Shown piece after piece: positions 44,826-53,035 of a stretch of 64,000 nt of DNA. Position 1 is the stretch's first letter. Each line of letters begins with the position of its first letter. The notes under the pieces were generated by a model that was given only the letters and a program-made list of their open reading frames with translations, was not told the DNA's origin and did no database searches. Position numbers and translations under genes: made by a program. This DNA comes from Gracilimonas sp965227785 (lineage in GTDB: Bacteria; Bacteroidota; Rhodothermia; Balneolales; Balneolaceae): positions 806,001-870,000 of the forward strand of contig NZ_OZ245785.1 of assembly GCF_965227785.1 (NCBI RefSeq), given 5' to 3'.

Positions 44826-45368
44826 ATGAGTGGTTATACAGAGATTTTCCAGGTAATGATGGCAATGACGCTGGTTTCAATCATGGTGCTCAATGCCAAC
44901 AGACTCATCCAAACTAATAACATAGTGTTAGTTGAAGGTCATATCGAAGAGCAGATTGTTGCTTATGCCCAGGACATAATTGAGGAGTCGAGAGCTCTCT
45001 CTTATGATGAACAAACAACAGATGTTGATGGTGACGGGGAAAATGATGTACCGGTTTATATCCCTGAAGGTTTTTCTTCTATGGGCACTGAAACAGGTGA
45101 AAACTCCAGAAATGACTTTGACGACTTTGACGACTTTCACAACTGGAGTGCTTCCGTTGAAATTAATGACATCAACTACGATGTCTCTACTACTGTTGAA
45201 TATGTAGAAACAAGCGACTATGAGACTTATTCCCAAACAAGTTCCGGTACTAAATCTACCCTCAAGAGATTAACCGTAAATCTCACAACAAAATATCTAA
45301 CAGAATATACTTCAAGAGAAGAACGAGTGTACAGCTTTGATTTTATCAGAAGCTACTACGCTGACTAA
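44826..45368 (+). CDS. Pilin-like single-pass protein A1 of the first cassette
   Basis: 180 residues. The protein opens directly with a hydrophobic helix (MSGYTEIFQVMMAMTLVSIM) and has no charged leader or GFTLIE prepilin-peptidase site. The remainder is a soluble domain of Asp/Glu/Ser/Thr-rich sequence with 'EEQIVAYAQDIIEESRALSYD' and 'LKRLTVNLTTKYLTEYTSREERVYSFDFIRSYYAD'. It is paralogous to the gene at 47340: both read M[ST]x[YF][ST][ED]I at the start, then AM, a conserved N..R..Q, and later an AQ(D/E)xI segment. If the initiator Met is removed, Glu falls at mature position 5, as in type IV pilins. Function unknown; the pilin likeness is inference. Confidence 0.7.
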   Translation: MSGYTEIFQVMMAMTLVSIMVLNANRLIQTNNIVLVEGHIEEQIVAYAQDIIEESRALSYDEQTTDVDGDGENDVPVYIPEGFSSMGTETGENSRNDFDDFDDFHNWSASVEINDINYDVSTTVEYVETSDYETYSQTSSGTKSTLKRLTVNLTTKYLTEYTSREERVYSFDFIRSYYAD

Positions 45369-45391
45369 AAAATTAATCGTCAGGAAAACCT

Positions 45392-45994
45392 ATGAATTTT
45401 GGCATCATACTTAGCTACGTTATAGCAGGTTTTTTATTAGTCGCCATTCTGGCAACTAATGCCAATCTGAATTACAGTTCATCTGAACTGACTGCAACCC
45501 AGATGAAGAAAAATCATTCAAAGGCTATCACCGAGGTTATCAATCACGATATACCAAAAATTGGCTTTAACCGAGTAAATGTAATAGAACCTGCATTTGT
45601 AAAGGCGGACAGCAATGAAATCGTCTTTTATAGCAATATTGATAACAGTACAGACGAAAGTGTAGAAACCATTAGCTGGAAATACACGGACACACCAGCC
45701 CCGGGATCCAAAAACCCGCATGATCATATCCTCGTGAGGAAAATAGATGGAGAGGAAACGGAAATCGATTTTGGGATCACTCGCTTCAGTATTACCTATT
45801 TTGATGAATATGGGGGAACCACCCCTATGAGTACACCAGTCAGCTCAGGGAATTTAGAAAACATAAAACAAATTGAAATCGAGTTAACGGTTCAAACAGG
45901 GTTTTCTCTGAAATCGAGCTCCAATCCTGATGGCAGATATGTAACGTCAACATGGATAAAGAGATTTTCACCAGTAAACCTGAGAGATAATTAG
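45392..45994 (+). CDS. Pilin-like single-pass protein B1 of the first cassette
   Basis: 200 residues with an AGGAAAA ribosome-binding site. The N-terminal helix (MNFGIILSYVIAGFLLVAIL) is followed by 'ATNANLNYSSSE' and a soluble domain. It is a clear paralogue of the gene at 47801 (MN[FI]GI..SYVI.GF.L..ILA.N.NLN). The later 'RFSITYFDEYGGTTPMSTPVSS...IKQIEIELTVQT' has the layout of PilW-type minor pilins, where a strand-turn-strand is followed by a 'lP..I.IeL' segment. There is no prepilin leader. Function unknown. Confidence 0.7.
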   Translation: MNFGIILSYVIAGFLLVAILATNANLNYSSSELTATQMKKNHSKAITEVINHDIPKIGFNRVNVIEPAFVKADSNEIVFYSNIDNSTDESVETISWKYTDTPAPGSKNPHDHILVRKIDGEETEIDFGITRFSITYFDEYGGTTPMSTPVSSGNLENIKQIEIELTVQTGFSLKSSSNPDGRYVTSTWIKRFSPVNLRDN

Positions 45995-46006
45995 AGGTAA
46001 TTCATT

Positions 46007-47116
46007 ATGGGACGAGCAATGATCATTTTGGCTTGCGGAGCCATTTTCACCATGGGAATCATGCAAATGGGCATGCAAGACAGAAAAGTGCAGATAACCA
46101 AAGTATCCTCTTCCTACGCTAATGATATTCAGGCAAGAAATAAAGCTTTTACTGCTGTACAGATAGCTATGGATAGAATAAATGAATCTAACGGTAGCTG
46201 GCATCCTGAAGAAAACAGCCCATGGATTCAGGAGATAGATGGTGATTCTATCAGCTTATACTATGAACTTTTTGAAGCTTCTGGTGCATCAGGTACATTT
46301 GGTGTATTAGAAAGTGATACCGTTAAAATGTACTCCACCTCCTGGTATCAGGATCCTCTGACCGGTGCAAGGCAAGAAATGCAAATTATTAGTCTTTTTA
46401 CGAAGAATGCCATGCATTTTGTGCCAGAGTTTAGGTCAGCGCTCTCCTTTGCCACCAATGACTTTACATTCAGTGCTGGCGGTAGTTCGTTAGTTTCCGG
46501 TAATGATGCCAGTGGAACCTGTTCCGATCGACCAGCTCTTGCCGTTCAAAACAATTATTCTTACCTGGAGGCTACATCAGGTGGTTTAGGTAATATTGAA
46601 AGTGATTCTACTAATGTTGCTATAGATTCCGAACTTTCATACCAACCGGTGGATCAGTTAGTAGCCCGATTGGCACAAATGGATGATGTGCAGAAAATTT
46701 CCGGAAATTATAAAGGAAGTTTAGGAAGTTCTGATGATCCCGGAGTATTCTTTGTTGAAGAAAATGCAAAACTAACCGGCGGTATTTCTGAGGGATATGG
46801 AATTATGGTTGTACGCTCCAATGGGTATCTTGAATACGACTCAGCTGGAGTTGAACTTGATCTAGCCGGCAATTTTAAGTTTAATGGATTGGTAATTTTT
46901 GAAGATGCTTACAATATGGATGGCCGGGGAACACCAACCATCAAAGGCTCTGTGTTGGTTGGTAAAAAAGATGAAGATACCGGCAACAAACTGGATGTAG
47001 ACCTAAACGGTAATATTACCATTCAATACGACTGTGAAGCTGAAAAATACGCTCAGGTTGCTTCTGCCAATAAATTGAAGCAGAACCGATATCGCAGGCT
47101 TAGTACCTTTGAATAA
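46007..47116 (+). CDS. Pilin-like protein C1 of the first cassette (PilX/DUF4900-like)
   Basis: 369 residues with an AGAGGTAA ribosome-binding site. The N-terminus MGRAMIILACGAIFTMGIMQMGMQ is shared with the gene at 48434 (MGRAM..L..G...GI.QM). A helical region follows (SYANDIQARNKAFTAVQIAMDRINE), comparable to the PilX stalk. A large beta-rich domain comes next (FRSALSFATNDFTFSAGGSSLVSGNDASG, 'GNFKFNGLVIFEDAYNMDGRGTPTIKGSVLVG'), resembling the parallel-beta, 'DUF4900/polymer-forming' type. Single membrane segment, so probably anchored in the inner membrane with a large exported domain. Function unknown. Confidence 0.7.
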   Translation: MGRAMIILACGAIFTMGIMQMGMQDRKVQITKVSSSYANDIQARNKAFTAVQIAMDRINESNGSWHPEENSPWIQEIDGDSISLYYELFEASGASGTFGVLESDTVKMYSTSWYQDPLTGARQEMQIISLFTKNAMHFVPEFRSALSFATNDFTFSAGGSSLVSGNDASGTCSDRPALAVQNNYSYLEATSGGLGNIESDSTNVAIDSELSYQPVDQLVARLAQMDDVQKISGNYKGSLGSSDDPGVFFVEENAKLTGGISEGYGIMVVRSNGYLEYDSAGVELDLAGNFKFNGLVIFEDAYNMDGRGTPTIKGSVLVGKKDEDTGNKLDVDLNGNITIQYDCEAEKYAQVASANKLKQNRYRRLSTFE

Positions 47117-47133
47117 TATTTCCGCTCTGTATT

Positions 47134-47210
47134 AAAAAAAAAAAAAAAAATGAGTTAAGACATTCTAACTCGCTTTCCTGTTCATTTATATGAACATTTA
47201 GGATGTCTTA
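47134..47210. repeat. A17 homopolymer followed by nested and alternative hairpins
   Basis: Seventeen A (47134-47150) are followed by overlapping inverted repeats. GAGTTA/TAACTC (47152-47157 with 47166-47171) competes with TAAGACAT/ATGTCTTA (47156-47163 with 47203-47210). The latter encloses TGTTCAT/ATGAACA (47179-47185 with 47190-47196). The block separates the two pilin-like cassettes. Two mutually exclusive folds suggest a leader/attenuator or a recombination-prone junction. Confidence 0.5.
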
Positions 47211-47339
47211 GTCTATTGAGTACATTTCGAGCTGTTCTATTTCATTAGGCTAAATGCCATCGGGGCAATTCTCTTTTTGTAACATTTGTTCTGTTTGAAC
47301 TCTTGCTATGTAGAGAGAGCAACTTTAAGCCACTGAATT

Positions 47340-47795
47340 ATGACTGACTTTTCAGATATCATTTACCTTGGTGCAGCAATGGTTGTGTTTTCCTTGCTTA
47401 CAATGAATACCTCCAGAAGCTTTCAGGTAACCATGGATACCATGGTCAGGTCAGAATTAGAATATCGTGCAATTTCTGCTGCACAGGAAGAAATTGATGC
47501 CATCCGCTGGGTGCAGGCACGCTATAAGAGTCAGGACCCCTTCGATTCTGACAATAGCTCTTATTATTTGTATGACGACAACCCTATAGAACGCACTTTT
47601 GAATATGGTTCAAGTAATGAATACTCAGAAACTTTTACCATTTACCGAAAATCTGAGCCCAGTACCGATTGTGATTTATTAGACTCATCCAAACAGCGCT
47701 GTTATGAGATTACGATCACGGTTGAAAATAATTCCCTTGATCCTGCTATTACTGTTACCCAAAAACTGATCCGAACCTTAACCTTTAGCAGCTAA
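47340..47795 (+). CDS. Pilin-like single-pass protein A2 of the second cassette
   Basis: 151 residues, starting MTDFSDIIYLGAAMVVFSLL with no prepilin leader. It is the paralogue of A1 (44826): same start pattern, 'MNTSRSFQ' for 'LNANRLIQ', then 'ELEYRAISAAQEEIDAIRW'. It is shorter than A1 and carries one pair of cysteines (CDLL...RCYE) that could form a disulfide. Asp would sit at mature position 5 after Met removal. It is followed after 5 bases by B2. Function unknown. Confidence 0.7.
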   Translation: MTDFSDIIYLGAAMVVFSLLTMNTSRSFQVTMDTMVRSELEYRAISAAQEEIDAIRWVQARYKSQDPFDSDNSSYYLYDDNPIERTFEYGSSNEYSETFTIYRKSEPSTDCDLLDSSKQRCYEITITVENNSLDPAITVTQKLIRTLTFSS

Positions 47796-47800
47796 TTGCC

Positions 47801-48421
47801 ATGAATATAGGTATTGTTACAAGTTACGTTATTGGTGGCTTTATGCTGATTTCTATCCTGGCATTTAATATCAATTTAAATACCACCGGGCAGGAAACCA
47901 CAATTTCGACCATTAACCAGGAAAAAAGAGATAACCTGGTACAGTTACTTTCCTGTGATTTTAACGGACTTGGTTATTCCGATGATGTATTTAATAACAC
48001 ACCTATTTCTGAAGGCAGTGAATATGAAATAGAATTTCGCACCTCTCCTGCTTGTGTGGATAGTGGTGATGATACCTCAGGTGAAATAGTCCGGCTATAT
48101 GCAGATCCTACAGATTTGGTAGGTGAGACTACAAATCCCAATGATTTTTATCTATACAGAGTAGATAAGAATGGAACTTCCAGATATTTAGTGACTTATT
48201 TTTATATAACATATTACCAAAAGAATATTCTGACCGGTAATTGGGATGAAGAATCAAGCCCCCACACTTTACCCTCCCAAAGAGAAATTAAAATCAGGGT
48301 TGAGACCATGATTGAGTCGGAAGAACCTATTCGAATCAGTCCACAAGGTGATTACATTTATCACCGAACAGCCTGGACCCGAGAGTTTATCCCAAACGTT
48401 ATGAATCACCCCTGGAATTAA
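47801..48421 (+). CDS. Pilin-like single-pass protein B2 of the second cassette
   Basis: 206 residues, paralogue of B1 (45392): MNIGIVTSYVIGGFMLISIL, then 'AFNINLNTTGQE'. It has two cysteines (LLSCDF and SPACVD) and a 'YFYITYYQKNILTGNWDEES...LPSQREIKIRVETMIES' segment analogous to that in B1 and to PilW-type pilins. The C-terminal 'HRTAWTREFIPNVMN' parallels 'TSTWIKRFSPVNLRDN' of B1. The conservation of both ends after duplication points to assembly with partners. Function unknown. Confidence 0.7.
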   Translation: MNIGIVTSYVIGGFMLISILAFNINLNTTGQETTISTINQEKRDNLVQLLSCDFNGLGYSDDVFNNTPISEGSEYEIEFRTSPACVDSGDDTSGEIVRLYADPTDLVGETTNPNDFYLYRVDKNGTSRYLVTYFYITYYQKNILTGNWDEESSPHTLPSQREIKIRVETMIESEEPIRISPQGDYIYHRTAWTREFIPNVMNHPWN

Positions 48422-48433
48422 TAGGAGAGAATT

Positions 48434-49750
48434 ATGGGAAGAGCAATGTTATTTCTTGTTAGCGGTTTAGTTATAATCTCGGGCATCATTCAGATGGCCA
48501 ATATGAACCGCACAGAAGTTTTACCGGAACGGACAGCCATTCACTTTAATGAGCAACAGGCCAAAAACGTAGCGTCCAGCCTGATTGATAATGCCATTCA
48601 GAATTTATTAGTTGATATGGAATGGTCGAATGAGATTTCAATGTCCACAGCCGATGGAGCTACCGGAACATTATATATGACACAGCCGGATCCAGATGAT
48701 GAGTATCGGGTATTACTTACCAGCTACGGCACTTACGGTGGCTACCAGTCAGAGATTGAAGTATTGATGCAGCGTGACTCCTTTTCCAGGTATTCCTACT
48801 TCACCGATGCAGAAACATTTGCTCACCCCTACACTCATGTTAAAATCTGGTGGTGGAATGGTGACCAGGTTACCGGCCCAGTTCATACCAATGGTACCTT
48901 TAGTATGTCTGGCTCTCCTACATTTAACGGCTTTATTTCCAGTCCTAATGATTGGGTAGGTTATACCGGCGATGAAACAAGTAGTGACCCTGCTACCCGC
49001 CACGGAAGTGATTCCCCAAACTTTAATGGTGGAACCAATTTCAACCTGACCAAGACCAAAGACCTACCCGGAACCGAGCAAATTAACCTGTTGAAAACTC
49101 AGGCAACTCTTGATTTCAACTCCAGCAAAGATGTGGAATTCTATGAAGATATACTTGGAGAAGGGTATGTTAAGGTTAAGAATACTGGTTGTACAGATCC
49201 GATTATCTGTTATACACATTACAGGTTAGCCAATTACCAAGGCCCTGACGGAGGAGTTGTAATCAGTGTGGACGGGGATGCTAATGTTGTTGGAGAAGTT
49301 AAAGGAAGCGTAACGCTACATGCCTCTCAAAACATCAATATTATGGGTGATATTGTATATGATACCGACCCACGAATTGATTCGACTTCTACCGATCTAC
49401 TTGGATTGGTTAGTGAACAGAATGTTATAATTGATCGATATGCCCATTCATATAACGGTAGCTACGATCTGACTATTCATGCATCCATTATGGCTCTTGG
49501 AACTTCTTTTGAGGCTGAGGATTATAGCAGTGGTAGTCCTCGAGGCAGCTTGGATTTACTTGGTGGTGTAATTCAAAAGAACAGGGGACCAGTGGGCACC
49601 TTTAGTGGAGGAAGCGTAGCCAGTGGGTATACAAAGAATTATGTATATGATACCCGCCTGCAACAAACCATCCCTCCTTCCTTTCCCCGGGAAAGTATTT
49701 TCTCTCTGGTTTATTGGCGTGATAAACCGGTTGTGAAAGTGAATTTATAA
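48434..49750 (+). CDS. Pilin-like protein C2 of the second cassette (PilX/DUF4900-like)
   Basis: 438 residues with an AGGAGAG ribosome-binding site. The N-terminus MGRAMLFLVSGLVIISGIIQ matches C1, followed by a helix 'FNEQQAKNVASSLIDNAIQNLL'. The large domain contains HVKIWWWNGDQVTGPVHTNGTFSMSGSPTFNGFISS and later 'GGVVISVDGDANVVGEVKGSVTLHASQNINIMGDI'. These are typical of DUF4900 proteins, which have pilus-like N-termini in other phyla. The end 'ESIFSLVYWRDKPVVKVNL' is its own. Single pass, with the bulk exported. Function unknown; closely coupled to B2 (12 bases). Confidence 0.75.
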   Translation: MGRAMLFLVSGLVIISGIIQMANMNRTEVLPERTAIHFNEQQAKNVASSLIDNAIQNLLVDMEWSNEISMSTADGATGTLYMTQPDPDDEYRVLLTSYGTYGGYQSEIEVLMQRDSFSRYSYFTDAETFAHPYTHVKIWWWNGDQVTGPVHTNGTFSMSGSPTFNGFISSPNDWVGYTGDETSSDPATRHGSDSPNFNGGTNFNLTKTKDLPGTEQINLLKTQATLDFNSSKDVEFYEDILGEGYVKVKNTGCTDPIICYTHYRLANYQGPDGGVVISVDGDANVVGEVKGSVTLHASQNINIMGDIVYDTDPRIDSTSTDLLGLVSEQNVIIDRYAHSYNGSYDLTIHASIMALGTSFEAEDYSSGSPRGSLDLLGGVIQKNRGPVGTFSGGSVASGYTKNYVYDTRLQQTIPPSFPRESIFSLVYWRDKPVVKVNL

Positions 49751-49821
49751 TCCGTTGAGGTTCTTATGCATTCAATATTCAAAACAACTATTCAAAAACC
49801 ATACACACGATTTTATTACCA

Positions 49822-50208
49822 ATGAAAAGATTATTCTTTATCCCTGTTTTCCTGCTCACATACGCTATAACTGCGCAAGCACAAAGCAAAGTCACGTTCA
49901 ATGTCAACTTAACCCCGATGCTGAAGGACAGCACCTTTGTGCCTGGCAGGGATTACATACAGATAACTGGTAACTTAAGCCCGATTAGTACTCGCCCTGT
50001 CCGTTTATATGATACCAATCCCGTGGACAGTATTTACACAGCTGAGGTTCGTTTTTCATCCCGATATTCGAATAATGAACTGGAGTATAATTTTGAAATT
50101 GTACATCCCGAAGGAAAGAAAAAAACGGAACAGCTTCCTCGAAAGGTTCGCTTGTCAGGCCGGGAACTTGAACTTCCCCCACTCTACTTTAATGCCTTTG
50201 CCTGGTAG
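49822..50208 (+). CDS. Small secreted protein, glycogen-binding-like fold
   Basis: 128 residues. Signal peptide FFIPVFLLTYAITAQAQ. The mature part VTFNVNLTPMLKDSTFVPGRDYIQITGNLSPI...VRLYDTNPVDSIYTAEVRFSSRYSNNELEYNFEI follows the pattern of CBM20/CBM48-like Ig folds ('...G.f......L......Y...v......eY.Fv'). I am not certain of the family. It lies between the pilin-like cassettes and the fimbrial operon, so it might be an accessory surface or periplasmic factor. Confidence 0.6.
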   Translation: MKRLFFIPVFLLTYAITAQAQSKVTFNVNLTPMLKDSTFVPGRDYIQITGNLSPISTRPVRLYDTNPVDSIYTAEVRFSSRYSNNELEYNFEIVHPEGKKKTEQLPRKVRLSGRELELPPLYFNAFAW

Positions 50209-50534
50209 CCTATTCCTGAGATCGGCGAAAAGACAAGTACTTCCTCCCCTTCCAGGGGCCGGGGCATGTTTGGTGTTCAATTAAGCCCGAATATATCTAA
50301 CCAATTAAGTGTAGCGCTACGCTTTCGGAGCCTGCGGGCGCTAAAAGGTTGTTGGTAGAAATCCGACTGTTCATTCCCTTCGTATAATTAACTGATGATG
50401 TAGTTTTTTACTACTGAAAAGTTTAGAACACCGAACCGGTTACGATACTCTAATTAAAATATATTAACTGGCTTTACTCTCACTTAACCGAGAAATTACT
50501 TCCAGAATTTACAGGTTTCAGTCAACGAATTTTT
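50209..50534. other. Intergenic region with palindromes before the fimbrial operon
   Basis: 326 bases with no gene. It holds the hairpin CCCCTTCCAGGGG (50246-50258), whose core is the same as in the inverted repeat at 57524-57588, the palindrome GTAGCGCTAC (50311-50320) and a GC-rich stretch. It probably contains the terminator of the preceding gene and the promoter of the fimbrial operon. Confidence 0.4.
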
Positions 50535-51044
50535 ATGAGAAATTTCTACTTAGCAATCATTCTATATTTATGTGCTTTTTATCCTCTGCACGCTCAGGAT
50601 CAATTGGGCGAACCTGTTGTATCAGCCAGTATCAATGTAAGTGCAGTGGTCATCCCTTCAATTGAATTGATTACCGTTAATTCAATGACCTTCCCAAACC
50701 TTCAGCCCGGCCAAAGAGAAATTTATGTAAACCCGGTGAACAGCTTAAATGCGGGTTTCATGATTGCTGTAGGTATGCCGAATACGGAATTCAGATTAAA
50801 TTATTTACCTGAAAGAGAGTTAACCCAGGTAGATGGCAATGCTACGCTTACATTTACATATGAACTTTCGGGCAATAACGAGGATAACCAATCAACATCC
50901 GAATTATTGAAATTGGATAACAGGAACATCGAGTTTAACGAAGAAGGCAGATACTACATTTGGGTTGGTGGCCGGGTAAATATTGAGAATGCAGCTCCTG
51001 GTAATTATGAAGGAGATTTCACGATTGAAATAGACTACATATGA
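50535..51044 (+). CDS. DUF4402-like fimbrial minor subunit 1
   Basis: 169 residues. Signal peptide LAIILYLCAFYPLHAQ. The mature domain SASINVSAVVIPSIELITVNSMTFPNLQPGQREIYVNP matches the DUF4402/fimbrial pattern ('..l.FG.l..G..ei') with the Gly of FG replaced by Pro. It ends ...TIEIDYI, so the last strand resembles the other subunits that end in YD. It is the first gene of the operon and overlaps the next gene by 4 bases (ATGA). By family analogy it is exported to the periplasm and taken by the chaperone/usher. The exact place in the fibre is unknown. Confidence 0.72.
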   Translation: MRNFYLAIILYLCAFYPLHAQDQLGEPVVSASINVSAVVIPSIELITVNSMTFPNLQPGQREIYVNPVNSLNAGFMIAVGMPNTEFRLNYLPERELTQVDGNATLTFTYELSGNNEDNQSTSELLKLDNRNIEFNEEGRYYIWVGGRVNIENAAPGNYEGDFTIEIDYI

Positions 51045-51712
51045 GCTTCAGATCGCATAGAATCTCAGTGCTTTTCAAGCCTTTCTTTTTGAAGGGCTTT
51101 ATACGTTCTATGTATTCAGCAGTTATTCTTCTACTTCTTGTCGCTTCAATGAGTAACCTTTATGCTCAGGAAATTGACTTCGGCGACTTCAGCAGCAGAT
51201 ATACAACCATCAGTCCGGTTTTAATCCAACCCAACTTAGATTTTGGCACTATTGCACAAAATCAGGGTGTAAAAGAAATAGAAATTACCGATGCCGCGAT
51301 CATTGAATTGGAAGGAATAAAATATCTTGACGTATTGATTGATATAGAATTACTTGCCCCTTTCGATACGGATGGATGTTCAAATGCAAACTGTACCCTG
51401 CCATTTACTTTAAAAGGAGCCTATTCAAATTTTGGAGAAGACAGTGAAGTCTCAGCCCTTAATAATACAAGGTACATAGGCGAGACTACTATCGATTTCA
51501 GTCAACAAACAGGTGTACTAAGTACTCAGTTTCCAATATTAAGCCGTACATCCGGTCCTCCCGGACCTCCCCCTACCCCTGTTTATAAAGGTTATAATTT
51601 AGAAGTACTGAAAGAAAGTGCTTATTTATTCATATATGGATCAATAAATGCCAGTGGTCAGATTTCCGGCACATACTCCGCTGATATTCAGGTTACCATT
51701 TATTATGATTAA
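51041..51712 (+). CDS. Fimbrial minor subunit 2 (DUF4402-like)
   Basis: 223 residues from the overlapping ATG. A long N-terminal stretch precedes the signal (MYSAVILLLLVASMSNLYAQ); an internal Met at 51110 could be the true start. The domain carries NLDFGTIAQNQGVKEIEITD, the same motif as its neighbours. A Cys pair (DGCSNANCTL) may form a disulfide, and a Pro-rich loop is present (SGPPGPPPTPVYKGYN). It ends QVTIYYD. The next gene starts inside its last codons. Probably a fibre tip or adaptor subunit (inference). Confidence 0.7.
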   Translation: MSFRSHRISVLFKPFFLKGFIRSMYSAVILLLLVASMSNLYAQEIDFGDFSSRYTTISPVLIQPNLDFGTIAQNQGVKEIEITDAAIIELEGIKYLDVLIDIELLAPFDTDGCSNANCTLPFTLKGAYSNFGEDSEVSALNNTRYIGETTIDFSQQTGVLSTQFPILSRTSGPPGPPPTPVYKGYNLEVLKESAYLFIYGSINASGQISGTYSADIQVTIYYD

Positions 51713-52226
51713 AGCAATCTTTCATTTAATTGCCTTTTCCTTGCTCTTCTCCTTGCATGCTGAGGCTCAATTTATAAACCTGCAACTAAGGGTTGAACCG
51801 GAATTGAGTGCAACGGTAGAACAAAATCTGGACTTTGGAACATTAATATCCAACACCGGAAGAACTGAGATTCAATTGGGTGATGTGAATATGGGCGTCT
51901 TTAGCATAAGGGCTTTTCACACCCAAAACGTTTACATCAATCTTCAGTATCCCGCGGTGTTGGTTCATAATCAGACGGGAATAAATGAAGAGATCCCCCT
52001 CACATTAAATATGTCTTACAATAATACAGGCACTAACTCTATCTCATCCTCAACTTCAATACCTGCAAGTGGTAGAATGGTTTCTATTCACGACAATACG
52101 AATCTTAGTAATCCAAACGAGATTTGGAAGCGGCTGTATATTTATGTTTATGGGTCAATCGAAGTTGGTAATATCCCCAATGGCATTTATACCGGTGAGG
52201 TGATTTTAAGTGTGGATTATGATTAA
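51705..52226 (+). CDS. Fimbrial minor subunit 3 (DUF4402-like)
   Basis: 173 residues from the ATG at 51705, which overlaps the previous stop by 8 bases and gives a good signal peptide (AIFHLIAFSLLFSLHAEAQ). A longer frame from 51648 is less likely. The mature domain has NLDFGTLISNTGRTEIQLGD and ends GEVILSVDYD. The shared motif and C-terminal strand place it with the other subunits of this operon. It ends the minor-subunit block; a 239-base gap with a palindrome precedes the major subunit. Confidence 0.7.
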   Translation: MIKAIFHLIAFSLLFSLHAEAQFINLQLRVEPELSATVEQNLDFGTLISNTGRTEIQLGDVNMGVFSIRAFHTQNVYINLQYPAVLVHNQTGINEEIPLTLNMSYNNTGTNSISSSTSIPASGRMVSIHDNTNLSNPNEIWKRLYIYVYGSIEVGNIPNGIYTGEVILSVDYD

Positions 52227-52363
52227 ATCCAATCTGCAATTTTCTTCGTACTAACAAGATGAAAGCCAAAACATTAAAGAAATCTAAATATAAGTCTGAA
52301 GCTGCTTAAGTATTTTGGCGGTATAAATTATCATCCAGGACATTAAATACATGGTTTCAGCTC

Positions 52364-52412
52364 AAACGGTTAGGACGTTTTAATTAAGAGTATCTAACTA
52401 TGAAAGCTTTCA
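52364..52412. promoter_or_regulatory. Hairpin and 12-bp palindrome upstream of the major subunit
   Basis: AAACG/CGTTT (52364-52368 with 52376-52380) and TGAAAGCTTTCA (52401-52412) lie in the 239-base leader. They could be regulator sites or an mRNA-stabilising 5' hairpin for this abundant transcript. Nothing more specific is visible. Confidence 0.3.
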
Positions 52413-52465
52413 GAAGATCAATAATTTTCTTTCAGAAATTAAACAAACAATAAAATCTCACGATT

Positions 52466-53017
52466 ATGAAAACTCTAAAAACTCTTTTATCTGCTTTTGC
52501 ATTAGTTGCTTTAACTGCAACTTCTGCCATGGCTCAGGGACAAGCTAGTATCACCGCATCTGCTAATGTTGTAACCGATGTAACATTGACTGGTGTTAGA
52601 GGCCTTGATTTTGGAACTCTGCTTGACGGTGATGTTGATGCAGGTGTAACTGAAGCTCTTAGTACTGCTAATGAAGCTAATCTCGGTAAATTTCAAATGA
52701 CTAGTTTGGCTAGTAGTCAAGACATCGTACTTACACTTAGCGCTCCTGCTAATTTAACACCTGAAGGTACTCCTGACCTTTCCGGTGGTACTGCACAAGA
52801 CGACATCCCATTTACTGCAACAGCTACTTATACTGAAACAGACGGTGATGTTGATGGTGGATCTGATTTTACTGGTGGAACCGTTAGTGTTACTACCGGT
52901 GGTGCAACTTCTACTGCTTATGTTTATGTAGGTGGTACTCTTAATTCCGGTGCTGCTGCTGGTAATTACCAAGGGCAATATTCCGGAGACGTTACACTTT
53001 CAGTGTATTACGACTAA
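52466..53017 (+). CDS. Major fimbrial subunit (DUF4402-like)
   Basis: 183 residues. Signal peptide TLLSAFALVALTATSAMAQ. The mature domain QASITASANVVTDVTLTGVRGLDFGTLLDGD carries the operon's conserved FG motif and ends SGDVTLSVYYD. The body is rich in Ala, Thr and Gly. Codon use (GCT, GGT, ACT, GTT) is far more uniform than in neighbouring genes, and the gene has its own long leader and strong terminator; these point to very high expression. Together they suggest the main shaft protein of a fibre. Other reading frames across it carry only shadow frames. Confidence 0.78.
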   Translation: MKTLKTLLSAFALVALTATSAMAQGQASITASANVVTDVTLTGVRGLDFGTLLDGDVDAGVTEALSTANEANLGKFQMTSLASSQDIVLTLSAPANLTPEGTPDLSGGTAQDDIPFTATATYTETDGDVDGGSDFTGGTVSVTTGGATSTAYVYVGGTLNSGAAAGNYQGQYSGDVTLSVYYD

Positions 53018-53035
53018 GATTGTATATTTAGATTT

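Noticed and set aside
49755..49973. 72-residue frame overlapping the small secreted protein
   Set aside because: The frame at 49822 has a proper signal peptide and fold-like pattern; the overlapping one does not.
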